Shown here one piece after another: positions 1 through 9,119 of a stretch of 44,896 nt of DNA (its first letter is position 1; the number at the start of each line of letters is the position of its first letter). A program made the position numbers and the translations under genes. The notes under the pieces are model-generated. The model worked only from the letters and a program-made list of their open reading frames with translations. It searched no databases and was not told the DNA's origin. Source of the DNA: Sphingomonas rubra (GTDB taxonomy: Bacteria > Pseudomonadota > Alphaproteobacteria > Sphingomonadales > Sphingomonadaceae); contig NZ_FOXP01000013.1 of NCBI RefSeq assembly GCF_900115745.1, positions 1 to 44,896 of the forward strand, in the 5' to 3' direction.

Positions 1-213
1 GTCTTCCTCCAGCAACGCGTCCAGTTGCGCCTGAAACGGCCCCAGCTTCGGCAGCGGCTGCACCTCCCGCCGGTAACCCATGTCCGCCTCCGGCGCCCGG
101 ATCGCCTTGCGCACCACCTTGCGCGATAGGTGCAGGTCCCGCGCTATCGCCTTGATGGCCTTCCCCGACGCGTGCTCGCGCCGGATCCTCAATACCGTCT
201 CCAATACCAGCAT
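1..213 (-). CDS. istA: IS21 transposase IstA, N-terminal part
   Basis: The first 71 residues of an IS21-type transposase run off the left edge. The protein opens with MLVLETVLRIRREHASGKAI followed by the helix-turn-helix segment AIARDLHLSRKVVRKAI and a PLPKLGPF stretch, which is the standard opening of IstA proteins. The DDE catalytic domain would lie outside the window. ATG at 213 is used; an in-frame GTG at 234 would add seven residues (MSGGEIG) and is also plausible. Confidence 0.85.
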   Translation of the reverse strand, partial: MLVLETVLRIRREHASGKAIKAIARDLHLSRKVVRKAIRAPEADMGYRREVQPLPKLGPFQAQLDALLEED

Positions 214-268
214 CCCGATCTCGCCGCCTGACACACCGCCAAGCGAGCAGCCTAGACCACCGGGATGA

Positions 269-324
269 GGGGTCCTTTTTCGACGCCGATCACCCCGCTA
301 TCGGGGTCCCTTTTCCACGCCGAT
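269..324. repeat. IS21 terminal tandem repeats
   Basis: Two direct 22-bp repeats, at 269-290 and 303-324, both start GGGGTCC and end ACGCCGAT. They match at 20 of 22 positions and start 34 bp apart. Multiple short terminal repeats of this kind are a known feature of IS21-family ends and are taken to be transposase binding sites. They lie just upstream of istA. Confidence 0.7.
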
Positions 325-331
325 CCACACA

Positions 332-504
332 CCTGCGTCACCGTGCTCGCCTGGTGTTGCCTGCGCGGGGACTTCCGTATGTTCCGCTCCGACCGCATTA
401 CCGCGATCGAGGCCGATGGAATGACCTTTCGCCCGCGCCGCGTCGCGCTGCTGCGGGAGTATGTTGGTCGGCTGGCTGAGCGACGCGCTGAACAGGCAAC
501 TTAG
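332..504 (+). pseudogene. C-terminal remnant of a WYL-domain (YafY-type) regulator
   Basis: Reading through from the IS21 end, the plus-strand frame gives about 57 residues containing AWCCLRGDFRMFRSDRI and FRPRRVALLREYV before a stop at 502-504. The pattern W-C-x-L-R-x-D-F-R-x-F-R-x-D-R-I is characteristic of the end of WYL-domain transcriptional regulators of the YafY group. The N-terminal HTH and most of the WYL domain are missing because the IS21 end abuts the fragment. It is not expected to be expressed as a working regulator. Confidence 0.6.
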
Positions 505-596
505 CACGCAGCCGCATTCCGTTTCAGAGGAACCTGAGACGGACGTCCAGGGCCAGTTTGCCGCTTCTCGGAAGCGAACGTTGGTTCAGGCCGGGA

Positions 597-1613
597 TCAC
601 GCCTGCTGACGAGCGCACTCCTTCGGGCTGCCCGCGTCTTTGATCAGCCTCTCCCAATTACCGTGTGCCAGGCCGTTGCGGGTAGCGCCGTCGAGATCGA
701 GGCTCTCGATAAACCGGCGAGGCTTGCCTCCTGGCTGATACTGGTAGGGGAAGTCGGTCGAGAACAGCAGGCGCTTAGGTCCCACGATCTCCAGACAGCG
801 CCGCAGGTAGCTCTCGCTCCACATGCCGCTTCCCGTGACGTAGAGGTTGCGTCTGGCGCACTCGGCGAGTGACCGGTCGAGATCGAGCGCGCGGTCCAGC
901 ACGGCGCCGGTCCGCTCGATATAGAACAGCACCACCTCGCCCCAGTGGCCCAGGATGATCTGGAGGTTCGGCAGTTCGTCGAACACGCCCGCCGCGACCA
1001 GCCGCACCCACTCCAGTCCGGCCTCGTAGTGCCAGCCAAGACCGAAGGCGGAGAGCGCCAGATCGGCCCGCTCGCTGATCCCAGAGTAGCTCGCCTCGCG
1101 CACGGCGGGGGCGGGCGTTTGCGGATGAATGAACAGCGGCACGCCGAGCGCTGCCGCGTTGGCGAGCAGCGGGCGAAGCGCCGCGTGGTCAAGGTGGCGG
1201 TCGCGCGTGCGGCCACACAGCAGCGCACCCTTAAGTCCGAGTTCCTTCACGGCTCGTTCCAGCTCGCGCGGGGCGGCGTCGGGATCGGACGTCGGCAGTG
1301 CGGCGAAGCCCTGGAAGCGATCAGGGCGGCGCGCGCAAGCGTCGGCGATCAGGTCGTTGGTTCGCCGAGCCAGCTCTACCGCCGGTCCAGGCTCGAGGTT
1401 GTGCAGTCCCGGCGTGGTGAGCGAGAGCACCTGCACGTCGACGCCCTGCTCGTCCATCAACGCCAGCCGCCCCTCGCAGAGGTCAGCGAGGCGCTCACCC
1501 GTCTCCCCTATGTCCGCTATTGCGGAAACTGGATCGTGCGGCGGCGGCGCAGCGGCCCAGGCATCACGGACCTCAACTGGCAGGATATGCTCTTCGATGG
1601 CGATAAGGCGCAT
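597..1613 (-). CDS. Amidohydrolase, ACMSD / 2,3-dihydroxybenzoate decarboxylase type
   Basis: This 338-residue protein belongs to the amidohydrolase-2 (ACMSD-like) family of metal-dependent non-oxidative decarboxylases and hydrolases acting on aromatic or muconate acids. Visible landmarks are the N-terminal IAIEEH segment (the EEH variant seen in dihydroxybenzoate/resorcylate decarboxylases), a central LFIHPQ histidine, LGHWGE, and the C-terminal STDFPY aspartate. ATG at 1613 is chosen because the protein then starts MRLIAIEEH, as family members do; the longer frame upstream has no family similarity. It is the last gene of the minus-strand cluster, 237 bp after the MBL-fold gene, and may have its own promoter. 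Substrate is unknown. Confidence 0.85.
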   Translation of the reverse strand: MRLIAIEEHILPVEVRDAWAAAPPPHDPVSAIADIGETGERLADLCEGRLALMDEQGVDVQVLSLTTPGLHNLEPGPAVELARRTNDLIADACARRPDRFQGFAALPTSDPDAAPRELERAVKELGLKGALLCGRTRDRHLDHAALRPLLANAAALGVPLFIHPQTPAPAVREASYSGISERADLALSAFGLGWHYEAGLEWVRLVAAGVFDELPNLQIILGHWGEVVLFYIERTGAVLDRALDLDRSLAECARRNLYVTGSGMWSESYLRRCLEIVGPKRLLFSTDFPYQYQPGGKPRRFIESLDLDGATRNGLAHGNWERLIKDAGSPKECARQQA

Positions 1614-1850
1614 GCTTCGACTCCAGGCTGGTGATAGAAACCGGCCGATGTGGTCGCGGGTCCATCGGGTCGATCGCCACGGAGACCCAAATCCGGTTAT
1701 TAGCGGCCTCTTTTCGGCTCCCCAGCTTATGCCATCCATTCATATTGGCAGCGTGAGACTTGCTGAGCGTCGGCCCTGCCGCTGCCCCGCCAGTTTTCGC
1801 AAAAAAGGCTTCAAATTCGATACCATCGCGGCTTCCCCGGAAGCCGGTGG

Positions 1851-3079
<1,229 letters not shown>

Positions 3080-3083
<4 letters not shown>

Positions 3084-3817
3084 GACATCAGGACGCCGCC
3101 ATTGACGGAGATAGTCTGCCCGGTCACCCAGCCCGCGCGCTCGGACAGCAGCCATTCGGTGCAGGCGGTGATGTCTTCAGGCTTGCCGACCCGGCCAACC
3201 AGTGTCTGCGCCGCTACTTGGTCTACCATCTTGGCGCTGTCGCCGTAGCCGCCCGCCTCAAAGAACTCGGTATCGGCGACGAAGCCAGGTGCGATGGCAT
3301 TGACGGTGATGCGGCGCTTTCCCGCGCGTCGGGCAAGATCGCGCGCATAGCCGTGGAGCGCCGCCTTGGCGGTGGCATAGGGGCCGCCTTGGCCATCGAG
3401 GCCAGCGGTCGAACCGATCAGGATGATCCGGCCGTCCTCCACCATTTCGGGCAGGACCGCTTCGATCAGCAGCACCGCGCTGAACAGGTTCTTGCCCAGC
3501 GCCTCGGACCATGCGCCTTCGATCGCGGCAACCGAATTGCCGGGTTCCTTAAAATCCCCCTGGCCGCCGGCGGTGGCGACGATGGCGCGCACAGCCTGTT
3601 CACCAATTGACCCGACGATCGCCTCGACGTCGGCCGTGAGCGACAAGTCGCCCGTGGCAATCGAAACCAGCGCCGCGTCCGCGCTCAGCGATGCGGTTTG
3701 CTCAAGCGGTTCCCGGCGCCGCCCGACCGCGAGAACGGGTCGCCCTGCCGCGACAAGCGACAAGGCAATATGACGGCCCATGCCGCTGCCGGCGCCGGTG
3801 ACGATCGTAAGAGACAT
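3080..3817 (-). CDS. SDR-family NAD(P)-dependent oxidoreductase (first copy)
   Basis: A 245-residue short-chain dehydrogenase. The cofactor motif TGAGSGMG is at residues 7-14 and the catalytic pair is in PYATAKAAL (YxxxK). The usual NNAG is replaced by ATAGG. The C-terminus SVNGGVLMS is standard for the classical SDR fold. The start at 3817 is preceded by a good purine-rich ribosome site (AAGAAGGA) within a 44-bp gap after the neighbouring SDR gene. It forms part of the GST-TetR-SDR-SDR-MBL operon and ends in an ATGA overlap with the MBL gene. Probably oxidises or reduces a hydroxyl/keto group of the same unknown substrate. Confidence 0.9.
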
Positions 3818-3861
3818 GCCGCTATCCTTCTTCGGTTCGATGATCGTTCGTGCCTTTGGGG

Positions 3862-4617
3862 TCAGAGCAGCCCGGCCGGGGCGATGGTGCGTCCGCCGTC
3901 GACATTCAGTTCGGCCCCAGTGATGAAGCCGGCATCGTCGGACAGCAGGAAGACCACCGCGGGCGCGACGTCCCCGGGCTGTCCGACGCGGCCGAGCGGC
4001 ACGATCTTGCCCATCGCCCAGGCACCCAGCTTGGTCACCACATTGCGGATCATGGGCGTGTCGATCGGACCGGGGTTGACGAGATTGACGCGAATGCCGT
4101 CCGACGCGAGTTCGGCCGCTGCGGTTCGTGTCATACCCGCTATCGCCGCCTTGGTGCCGGAATAGGCGATGGCCAGGGGCGCACCGCGCACACCGGCTTC
4201 CGAGCCGATGTTGACGATGGCGCCGCCCTTGGCGCGGCGCATCGCCGGGACGACGTGCTTCATGCCAAGCAGCTGGCCGAGCTGGTTGGTGCGGATGCCC
4301 GCCATCACCGTCTCCGCCTCGATGTCGGTCACCTTGCCGGTGATCGTCACGCCGGCGTTGTTGACGAGGCCAGTGACCTTCCCGAATGCCTGTTCGGCCC
4401 GCTCGACGATCGCCGCCCACTCCGCCTCAGAGCCGACATCGTGCCGCTGGAAGATGGCCCGTCCTCGCAAGTCGGCCTCGATTGCGCGACCATTCTCCTC
4501 GTTGCGGCCGCCGAAGACGACCTGCGCACCGCATTCTACCAGCAGGCGCACCTCCGCTTCGCCCTGGCCGCCGGTAGCGCCGCTGACGATCACCACCTTG
4601 TCGTTCATGTCGATCAT
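3862..4617 (-). CDS. SDR-family NAD(P)-dependent oxidoreductase (second copy)
   Basis: A 251-residue classical short-chain dehydrogenase with the Rossmann motif SGATGGQG, the NNAG motif (LVNNAGVT), a serine at IGSEAG, the YSGTK catalytic YxxxK, and the closing LNVDGGRTIAP. ATG at 4617 is preferred because it forms an ATGA overlap with the TetR stop codon; MNDK at 4608 is the alternative. The sequence clearly differs from the adjacent SDR, so this is not a recent tandem duplication. Two SDRs beside a GST suggest successive steps on one compound, an inference only. Confidence 0.9.
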   Translation of the reverse strand: MIDMNDKVVIVSGATGGQGEAEVRLLVECGAQVVFGGRNEENGRAIEADLRGRAIFQRHDVGSEAEWAAIVERAEQAFGKVTGLVNNAGVTITGKVTDIEAETVMAGIRTNQLGQLLGMKHVVPAMRRAKGGAIVNIGSEAGVRGAPLAIAYSGTKAAIAGMTRTAAAELASDGIRVNLVNPGPIDTPMIRNVVTKLGAWAMGKIVPLGRVGQPGDVAPAVVFLLSDDAGFITGAELNVDGGRTIAPAGLL

Positions 4618-5207
4618 GTCTGGTCCTTTGAAACGATGGGCCGGGGCAGCGCCGCGTAGGTCGCGGCCGTGAGATCGGCGATCGACCGCTCGCCGCCTTC
4701 GAGGGTCCACTGCCGCGCCGCGATTCGCAGGCCGCCGATCGCGATTGCCGCGGCCATGGCGGCCGCCAGCGGGTCGCCACCGTGCGCCACGATGGCGGTG
4801 GCGACCATGTGCTCCCACACCTGGTACTTCTCGTGAGCGCGCGCCTTCAGCGACGGCGTATCCTCGATCAGGCGACCGACCTTCAGCGATACGGGATGGA
4901 CGTCGCGATGGGCGTTGATGTGCCCGAGCACCGCCTCCGTCGCCGCGGTGACCGGATCGGTCGCGCAGCGTGCGGGATCGATCCGAGCCACCAGCGCCGG
5001 CCCGGTCGTCACGGTCCAGGCGAGAACGATATCCTCCTTGGTCGGGAAGTCGCGGAAGATCGTGCGGCGTGCGACCCCCGACGCCTGCGCGATCATGTCC
5101 ATCGTCGTGCCCGCGAAGCCATGCGTGAGGTACAAGTCGATCGCGATGTCGATCACCGATTGGCGACGAATGGCCGCTTTTTCCGCCACGGCGCCAGTCG
5201 GGGTCAT
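4614..5207 (-). CDS. TetR/AcrR-family transcriptional regulator of the GST-SDR operon
   Basis: A 197-residue TetR-type repressor. The N-terminal HTH is clear: IDIAIDLYLTHGFAGTTMDM then IAQASGVARRTIFRDFPTKE, ending in the usual F-x-D/K-E. The C-terminal ligand domain is generic. The gene lies inside the operon it probably controls: its ATG at 5207 overlaps the GST stop (ATGA) and its own stop overlaps the next SDR start. A perfect palindrome upstream of the GST gene (5845-5859) is the likely operator, giving autoregulation. Effector unknown. Confidence 0.88.
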   Translation of the reverse strand: MTPTGAVAEKAAIRRQSVIDIAIDLYLTHGFAGTTMDMIAQASGVARRTIFRDFPTKEDIVLAWTVTTGPALVARIDPARCATDPVTAATEAVLGHINAHRDVHPVSLKVGRLIEDTPSLKARAHEKYQVWEHMVATAIVAHGGDPLAAAMAAAIAIGGLRIAARQWTLEGGERSIADLTAATYAALPRPIVSKDQT

Positions 5208-5833
5208 GCGGCGTGCATCTCCACCGGTCCGCCCCGCGCCACGGCGGCTGCGAACGCAGGACGCGCCTCCAACCGGTCGAGATAGGTGCCGAGCGTCGGG
5301 TAACTGCGAAAATCCTGACGGGCCGAAGCGGCACGCATCACGAACCACATCTGGATGTCGGCTGCGGTAAGATCGTCACCGAGCACGTATGCCCGATGAT
5401 CCAGCAGCGCGGCGAGCTGGTCCAGCACCTCTGCACCGGTCGGTCCCGGTATCCACCGGATTGCCTGCGGCACCTCGGCACCCATCGTCTCGATCAGGTC
5501 GACCGTCAACGCCGGCATCGCCGTGGCCTCGGCCATGTGCATCAGCATGGCGTGACGGGACCATGCGTCAGTGCCGGGTTCCGGTTGCAGGCGACCGCCG
5601 GCATATCGATCCAGGATGTGAGCGATGATCGCGCCGGATTCAGACAGCTCCAAGTCACCGTCGACGATTGCAGGCGCCTTGCCGAACGGGCTATGCGACG
5701 TGAGGGCAGACCCACCTCGCATCGTGACCGGATCGCGCTCGTACGTCTCAAGCGCATAGGGCAACTCGAGCTCCTCCATCAGCCAGAGGATGCGGTGAGA
5801 GCGACTGGCACGAAGATGGTGGACGGTAATCAT
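5204..5833 (-). CDS. Glutathione S-transferase
   Basis: A 209-residue GST. The N-terminal thioredoxin-like domain contains HHLRASRSHRILWLMEEL with the catalytic/GSH-activating region, then SPFGKAPAIVDGDLELSESG, carrying the cis-proline (AP) and the glutathione-binding ES pair. The alpha-helical C-terminal domain includes LTAADIQMWF. ATG at 5833 is chosen (MITVHHL) over the in-frame start at 5860, because the latter would sit inside the operator palindrome. It is the first gene of the operon, so the whole set is probably induced together for glutathione-dependent conversion of a xenobiotic or aromatic compound. Confidence 0.9.
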   Translation of the reverse strand: MITVHHLRASRSHRILWLMEELELPYALETYERDPVTMRGGSALTSHSPFGKAPAIVDGDLELSESGAIIAHILDRYAGGRLQPEPGTDAWSRHAMLMHMAEATAMPALTVDLIETMGAEVPQAIRWIPGPTGAEVLDQLAALLDHRAYVLGDDLTAADIQMWFVMRAASARQDFRSYPTLGTYLDRLEARPAFAAAVARGGPVEMHAA

Positions 5834-5844
5834 GCCATCCGTAA

Positions 5845-5859
5845 TGGCACTTAGTGCCA
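5845..5859. promoter_or_regulatory. Probable TetR operator before the GST gene
   Basis: A perfect 7-1-7 inverted repeat, TGGCACT-T-AGTGCCA, lies 12 bp upstream of the GST start codon. Its size and symmetry fit a TetR-family operator, and the operon's second gene encodes a TetR regulator. The link between the two is inference. Confidence 0.6.
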
Positions 5860-5860
5860 A

Positions 5861-6400
5861 AAGTTCCCGCCTCGTCTCCGCCCCCGCTTAAAACAGCGAC
5901 ACCGATCTTCCCGATGGAGAACGTGATGTGGGAAGAAATCTCGCCGATCGTACCCACAGGCGTCCGGGGCACCCGCTTCCCCAAAATCTTTAAGAATGCA
6001 CTTTCTCGAAACGGCTAGGTGAGAGCGGGGCATCGGGAAAGTCGTGAGGTTCCAAAGGCAGCAAGATTCGGGAAAATGACTGGCATGGCATGAGAACGCC
6101 CGAGATGGACCATCCGGCGGTCAGCCGCTGGGCGGCTGACAAGACCCATCTGTGGACGCCCCTTCGGTTGCAAGCGGTATTTGGGAATTCTGACACACGG
6201 TCGGATGCTGCCATCTGTCCGGCCTGTAATGCAGCGTAAGCTGCTGGCCCGTATGGGAGTTCGCGGACCGGAACCACATCACAATCGCGTGCTCTAGACA
6301 CGATGGGTCTACCTGGTTCTTCCGGCCCCGTCTCGCCGACTGTCGTGCCATACCCTCCTTCGACCGACTGCGCCCTCCGACGCCTCTGGTCCGCCTCGGC
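5861..6400. other. Intergenic region between GST operator and IS110
   Basis: No convincing gene is seen. A 34-codon plus-strand frame from 5914 (MENVMWEEISPIVPTG...) lies divergent to the GST operon but has no clear ribosome site. From about 6050 onward the sequence lies downstream of the IS110 transposase and may belong to the element; it contains a strong 9-bp hairpin at 6120-6140. Confidence 0.4.
6120..6140. other. Strong hairpin downstream of IS110 transposase
   Basis: GTCAGCCGC and its exact reverse complement GCGGCTGAC are separated by TGG, giving a 9-bp stem with a 3-base loop. There is no U-tract on either strand, so it is not a typical terminator. Its position some 260 bp beyond the transposase stop is where IS1111-group IS110 elements carry structured non-coding sequence, but membership in a bridge RNA is only a suggestion. 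Confidence 0.4.
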
Positions 6401-7510
6401 TTACGCCGTGACTGCGACCGGAGCTCTATAATCCTCTTGCCTCACCAGCAACGCCCAGACTGTGCGTGCCATCTTGTTGGCGAGCGCGACCGTGACCAGC
6501 ATGCGGGGCTTCCTGGCCAGCATGCCCTCAAGCCATGAGCCCGCCGGCGCCCCGCGCTTGCTCGCCTGAAGCACGACTGCGCTGGCCCCGATGATGAGGA
6601 GGCGCCGCAGCGTTCGCTCGCCCATTCGCGAGATCGCGCCGGACTTCTGCTTGCCGCCGGTCGACGCCTGCTTCGGGACCAGCCCTAGCCAGGCGGCGAA
6701 GTCGCGGCCCTTCGCGAAGGTCTCGGCCGGAGGCGCTATTGCGGCGATAGCGGTCGCCGTGATCGGTCCGACACCCGGGATGGTCATCAGCCGCCGCGCC
6801 ACCTCGTCCTCGCGAGCGCGACGCGTGATCTCCTTGTCCAAGGCCGCAATCCGCTTGTCGAGATCGGCGAGCATGTCGACCATCATCGTGAACATTGGTC
6901 GCGCCGCCTCGGGCAGCGTTTCTCCTATCTCGCCACCGTCGAGCAGGTCTGCCAGCATCGCGAGGTGCGCCGCCCCCTTGGACGCAACCCAGCCGTATTC
7001 GGCCAGATGCCCTCGGATCGCATTGCCGAGCTGAGTGCGCTGCTTCACCGCTAGGTCGCGCGTACGGAACACCAGCGCTGCTGCCTGCTGCTCCTCGCTC
7101 TTCACTGCCACGAACCGCATGTTCGGTCGCTGTGCCGCCTCGCAGATCGCCTCGGCATCCACCGCATCATTCTTGTGCCGCTTTACGAATGGCTTCACGT
7201 ACGCTGGCGGAATCAGCCGCACCTCGTGCCCCATCGCCCGCAGCTCGCGCGCCCAGTGATGCGCACCGCCACATGCCTCCAGCGCCACCAGGCAGCGAGG
7301 CTGCGCTGCGAAGAAGTCGAGCAGCTTGCCGCGGGTCAGCCTGCGGCTGAAGACCATCCCGCCACGCTCATCGGCACCATGCGCGTGGAAAATGTGCTTG
7401 GCGATATCCAGACCAATCGTGGTAACCTCTGACACGGACGCCTCCTTCAGTGGTGTTCAACACCTCCACTCTGGCACATCAATGCCGTCGGGGGGCGTCC
7501 ACCCCATCAC
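6300..7510 (-). mobile_element. IS110-family insertion sequence (approximate limits)
   Basis: The element is defined by its complete transposase gene; the ends are approximate. IS110 elements lack conventional terminal inverted repeats and often make no target duplication, so the boundaries cannot be set from one copy. A short palindrome, GGTGTT-C-AACACC (7452-7464), sits just upstream of the transposase start. The flanking GC-rich stretch up to about 7508 looks like the element's 5' non-coding end. Confidence 0.5.
6401..7435 (-). CDS. IS110-family transposase (DEDD recombinase)
   Basis: A full-length 344-residue IS110-type transposase. The N-terminal RuvC-like DEDD domain shows GLDIAKHIF (first Asp), VALEACGGAHHW (Glu) and KNDAVDAEAI (paired Asp). 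The C-terminal transposase_20 domain has the helix-hairpin-helix stretch MTIPGVGPITATAI and the serine-bearing segment ISRMGERTLRRLL. No frameshift is seen, so the enzyme may be active. Proteins of this type act with a structured non-coding RNA encoded in the element's own flank. Confidence 0.93.
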   Translation of the reverse strand: MSEVTTIGLDIAKHIFHAHGADERGGMVFSRRLTRGKLLDFFAAQPRCLVALEACGGAHHWARELRAMGHEVRLIPPAYVKPFVKRHKNDAVDAEAICEAAQRPNMRFVAVKSEEQQAAALVFRTRDLAVKQRTQLGNAIRGHLAEYGWVASKGAAHLAMLADLLDGGEIGETLPEAARPMFTMMVDMLADLDKRIAALDKEITRRAREDEVARRLMTIPGVGPITATAIAAIAPPAETFAKGRDFAAWLGLVPKQASTGGKQKSGAISRMGERTLRRLLIIGASAVVLQASKRGAPAGSWLEGMLARKPRMLVTVALANKMARTVWALLVRQEDYRAPVAVTA

Positions 7511-7524
7511 AAACAGAGTTGGCG

Positions 7525-7545
7525 CCACTTAGTGCGCCTCCCGAA
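7525..7545. promoter_or_regulatory. Palindromic site sharing the ACTTAGTG core of the GST operator
   Basis: Just outside the presumed IS110 end, CACT-T-AGTG forms a 9-bp palindrome inside GGCGCCACTTAGTGCGCC. The core ACTTAGTG is identical to the centre of the 5845-5859 operator. It could be a second TetR site left behind when the IS entered the region, or coincidence. No gene start lies directly next to it. Confidence 0.25.
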
Positions 7546-7688
7546 GTTAGCCGTTCGTTCATCGGCGCGCTTGATTGCTTTTGGCATCCAACGTGTCGGA
7601 TCGCACGACGTTAAAGTGGTTAAGCACCCACGCCGCAGTTCGACCGGTTTGGAAAGTGATCGTCAACGCCGTCCTTACGATAGTTCGA

Positions 7689-8582
7689 TCACATGAGCAT
7701 GGACTGCTGGGCCGATATGCCCGCGGTCGCGCCCTGCCATATCGCCGTCGTAACTGACGCCATCAGCGGGTTTGCAAGGTCACCGGCAGCGTAGATGCCA
7801 AGTATGCTGGTTTCCCGCCGCTCGTCCACTTTAAGGACGATGCCGAAGGGGGTACCAACCGTGTCGAGTCCCAGTGGTTCATGAAGGCTCGCCGCCGGCT
7901 TGTTGCGTGGATGTGCGAACACGATGTCTACGTCGACTTCGGGCGCGCTATCGGGCCAGACGGTGGCGCCATGGCCCTCTCGACGAGTGATTTCGGCGAT
8001 CCTGCCATCGACAACGGGCACATTGCGGCGCGCGAGGTCGGCTCGGACTTCGGACGAGATGTCGTGCGCGTCCGAGAAGACAGTCAGTCGGTCGGTCCAG
8101 TCGCGGAATAGCCTGACATAGTTGTGAGCCTGCGGGCCGGACCAGATAAGACCCCAGTGCCGGTCGGCGACTTCGTAGCCGTCGCAATAGGGGCACGGAA
8201 CGATCGCCGTGCCCCAGTTCTCGGCGAAGCCGGAAACGGCGGGCATCTGGTCAACCAGGCCGTAGCTCAGGATCAGGCGGCGTGCCCTCAAGCTTGCACC
8301 ATCATCGGTGAGAACGGAAAAATCGTCGATAACACCGGAAACGCTGTCGGCCCGGGCATCGATCAGCCTGATCGTGGGATAACGCACCAGCTGCTGCCGC
8401 GCTTCGGCCAGGATCGACATCGGCGGCTTGTGATCGTGGCCGAGGAGACCATGCGAATGGCCGGCGAAGCGGTTGCGCTGCAGGCCAGTATCGAGAACGG
8501 TGACAGCGCGGCGAGCTCGTCCGAGCTGCAGCGCAGCAGCGAGCCCGGCAAAGCTCCCGCCGATGATGATGACGTCATCCAT
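7689..8582 (-). CDS. NAD(P)/FAD-dependent oxidoreductase, thioredoxin-reductase-like
   Basis: A 297-residue flavoprotein of the thioredoxin reductase fold. The N-terminal FAD motif is IIIGGSFAGLAAALQLGRA (GxGxxG variant), the centre carries CPYCDGYE with both cysteines of the redox CxxC (about residues 130-133), and the C-terminus has the FAD-binding segment GIYAAGDLANP. The NAD-binding GxGxxA region is degenerate (LIWSGPQAHNYV), as in several ferredoxin/TrxR-like oxidoreductases. It is 55 bp downstream of the thioesterase gene in the same direction, so the two may be co-transcribed. Confidence 0.88.
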   Translation of the reverse strand: MDDVIIIGGSFAGLAAALQLGRARRAVTVLDTGLQRNRFAGHSHGLLGHDHKPPMSILAEARQQLVRYPTIRLIDARADSVSGVIDDFSVLTDDGASLRARRLILSYGLVDQMPAVSGFAENWGTAIVPCPYCDGYEVADRHWGLIWSGPQAHNYVRLFRDWTDRLTVFSDAHDISSEVRADLARRNVPVVDGRIAEITRREGHGATVWPDSAPEVDVDIVFAHPRNKPAASLHEPLGLDTVGTPFGIVLKVDERRETSILGIYAAGDLANPLMASVTTAIWQGATAGISAQQSMLM

Positions 8583-8637
8583 AGGAATGCGCTCCTATCC
8601 TTGTAGATCGATGATCAGTTGTCGTACTGCAGGTGCT

Positions 8638-9090
8638 TCAACGAGTTCGATGCTCGAAGATTAGCAATGTGGACGTGGCAGTCGCGCACAATTTGCCTGC
8701 CGCATCGTGGAGTGTCGCTTCAGAAAAGGCTGCGCGACCACCGATGGAAATCAGACGGCCGACCGCCCGGATGGTACCGCTGCGGTCGGAAAGGGGCCGC
8801 AGGAACGACACCTTTAGTTCCAGCGTCGTATATGCCTGGCCCGGCTTTAGCGCGGTATGCACCGCGATACCGCAGGCACTGTCTAGTATGGAGGACGTAT
8901 AACCGCCGTGAGTAAAGCCCATCGGGTTGTAGGATGAGCCATCGGGCGTCGCCTCGAAGACGGCGTGCCCATGGCCAGCCTCGATCAGCGATATACCGAG
9001 CTTGACACCGAAAGGTGGTTGTCGGCCGGATGCGAGCAAAGCGCGCACTTGATCCAGGCCAGAAAGTGCGTCCTCTTTCGTTTCGGACAC
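8638..9090 (-). CDS. PaaI-type hotdog-fold thioesterase
   Basis: A 150-residue acyl-CoA thioesterase of the hotdog superfamily. The diagnostic stretch is YNPMGFTHGGYTSSILDSA, where the G-x-x-H-G-G turn and the acidic residue of the following helix form the catalytic site. LELKVSFLRPL marks the central beta strand. It would hydrolyse a (phenyl)acyl-CoA or related CoA ester in the cytoplasm. It lies 29 bp after the RND outer-membrane gene on the same strand, so it may be read from the same TetR-controlled promoter. Confidence 0.88.
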   Translation of the reverse strand: MSETKEDALSGLDQVRALLASGRQPPFGVKLGISLIEAGHGHAVFEATPDGSSYNPMGFTHGGYTSSILDSACGIAVHTALKPGQAYTTLELKVSFLRPLSDRSGTIRAVGRLISIGGRAAFSEATLHDAAGKLCATATSTLLIFEHRTR

Positions 9091-9119
9091 GTCTCGTCCC
9101 TCCAGATGTTGGCTTGATA

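Larger units (their letters stand above)
1..331 (-). mobile_element. IS21-family element, 5' end only
   Basis: This is the transposase-proximal end of an IS21-type element that runs off the left edge of the window. It holds the start of istA on the minus strand and, outside it, two tandem 22-bp repeats typical of IS21 termini. The outer edge is inferred near 331, where the sequence ends in CA (TG when read from the other strand) and a WYL-domain reading frame resumes. The exact boundary needs the other end of the element and its target duplication. Confidence 0.7.

Noticed and set aside
3862..5334. 490-codon minus-strand frame as one long SDR protein
   Set aside because: Only the last 251 residues are SDR; the upstream part is out-of-frame TetR and GST sequence rich in Arg/Asp.
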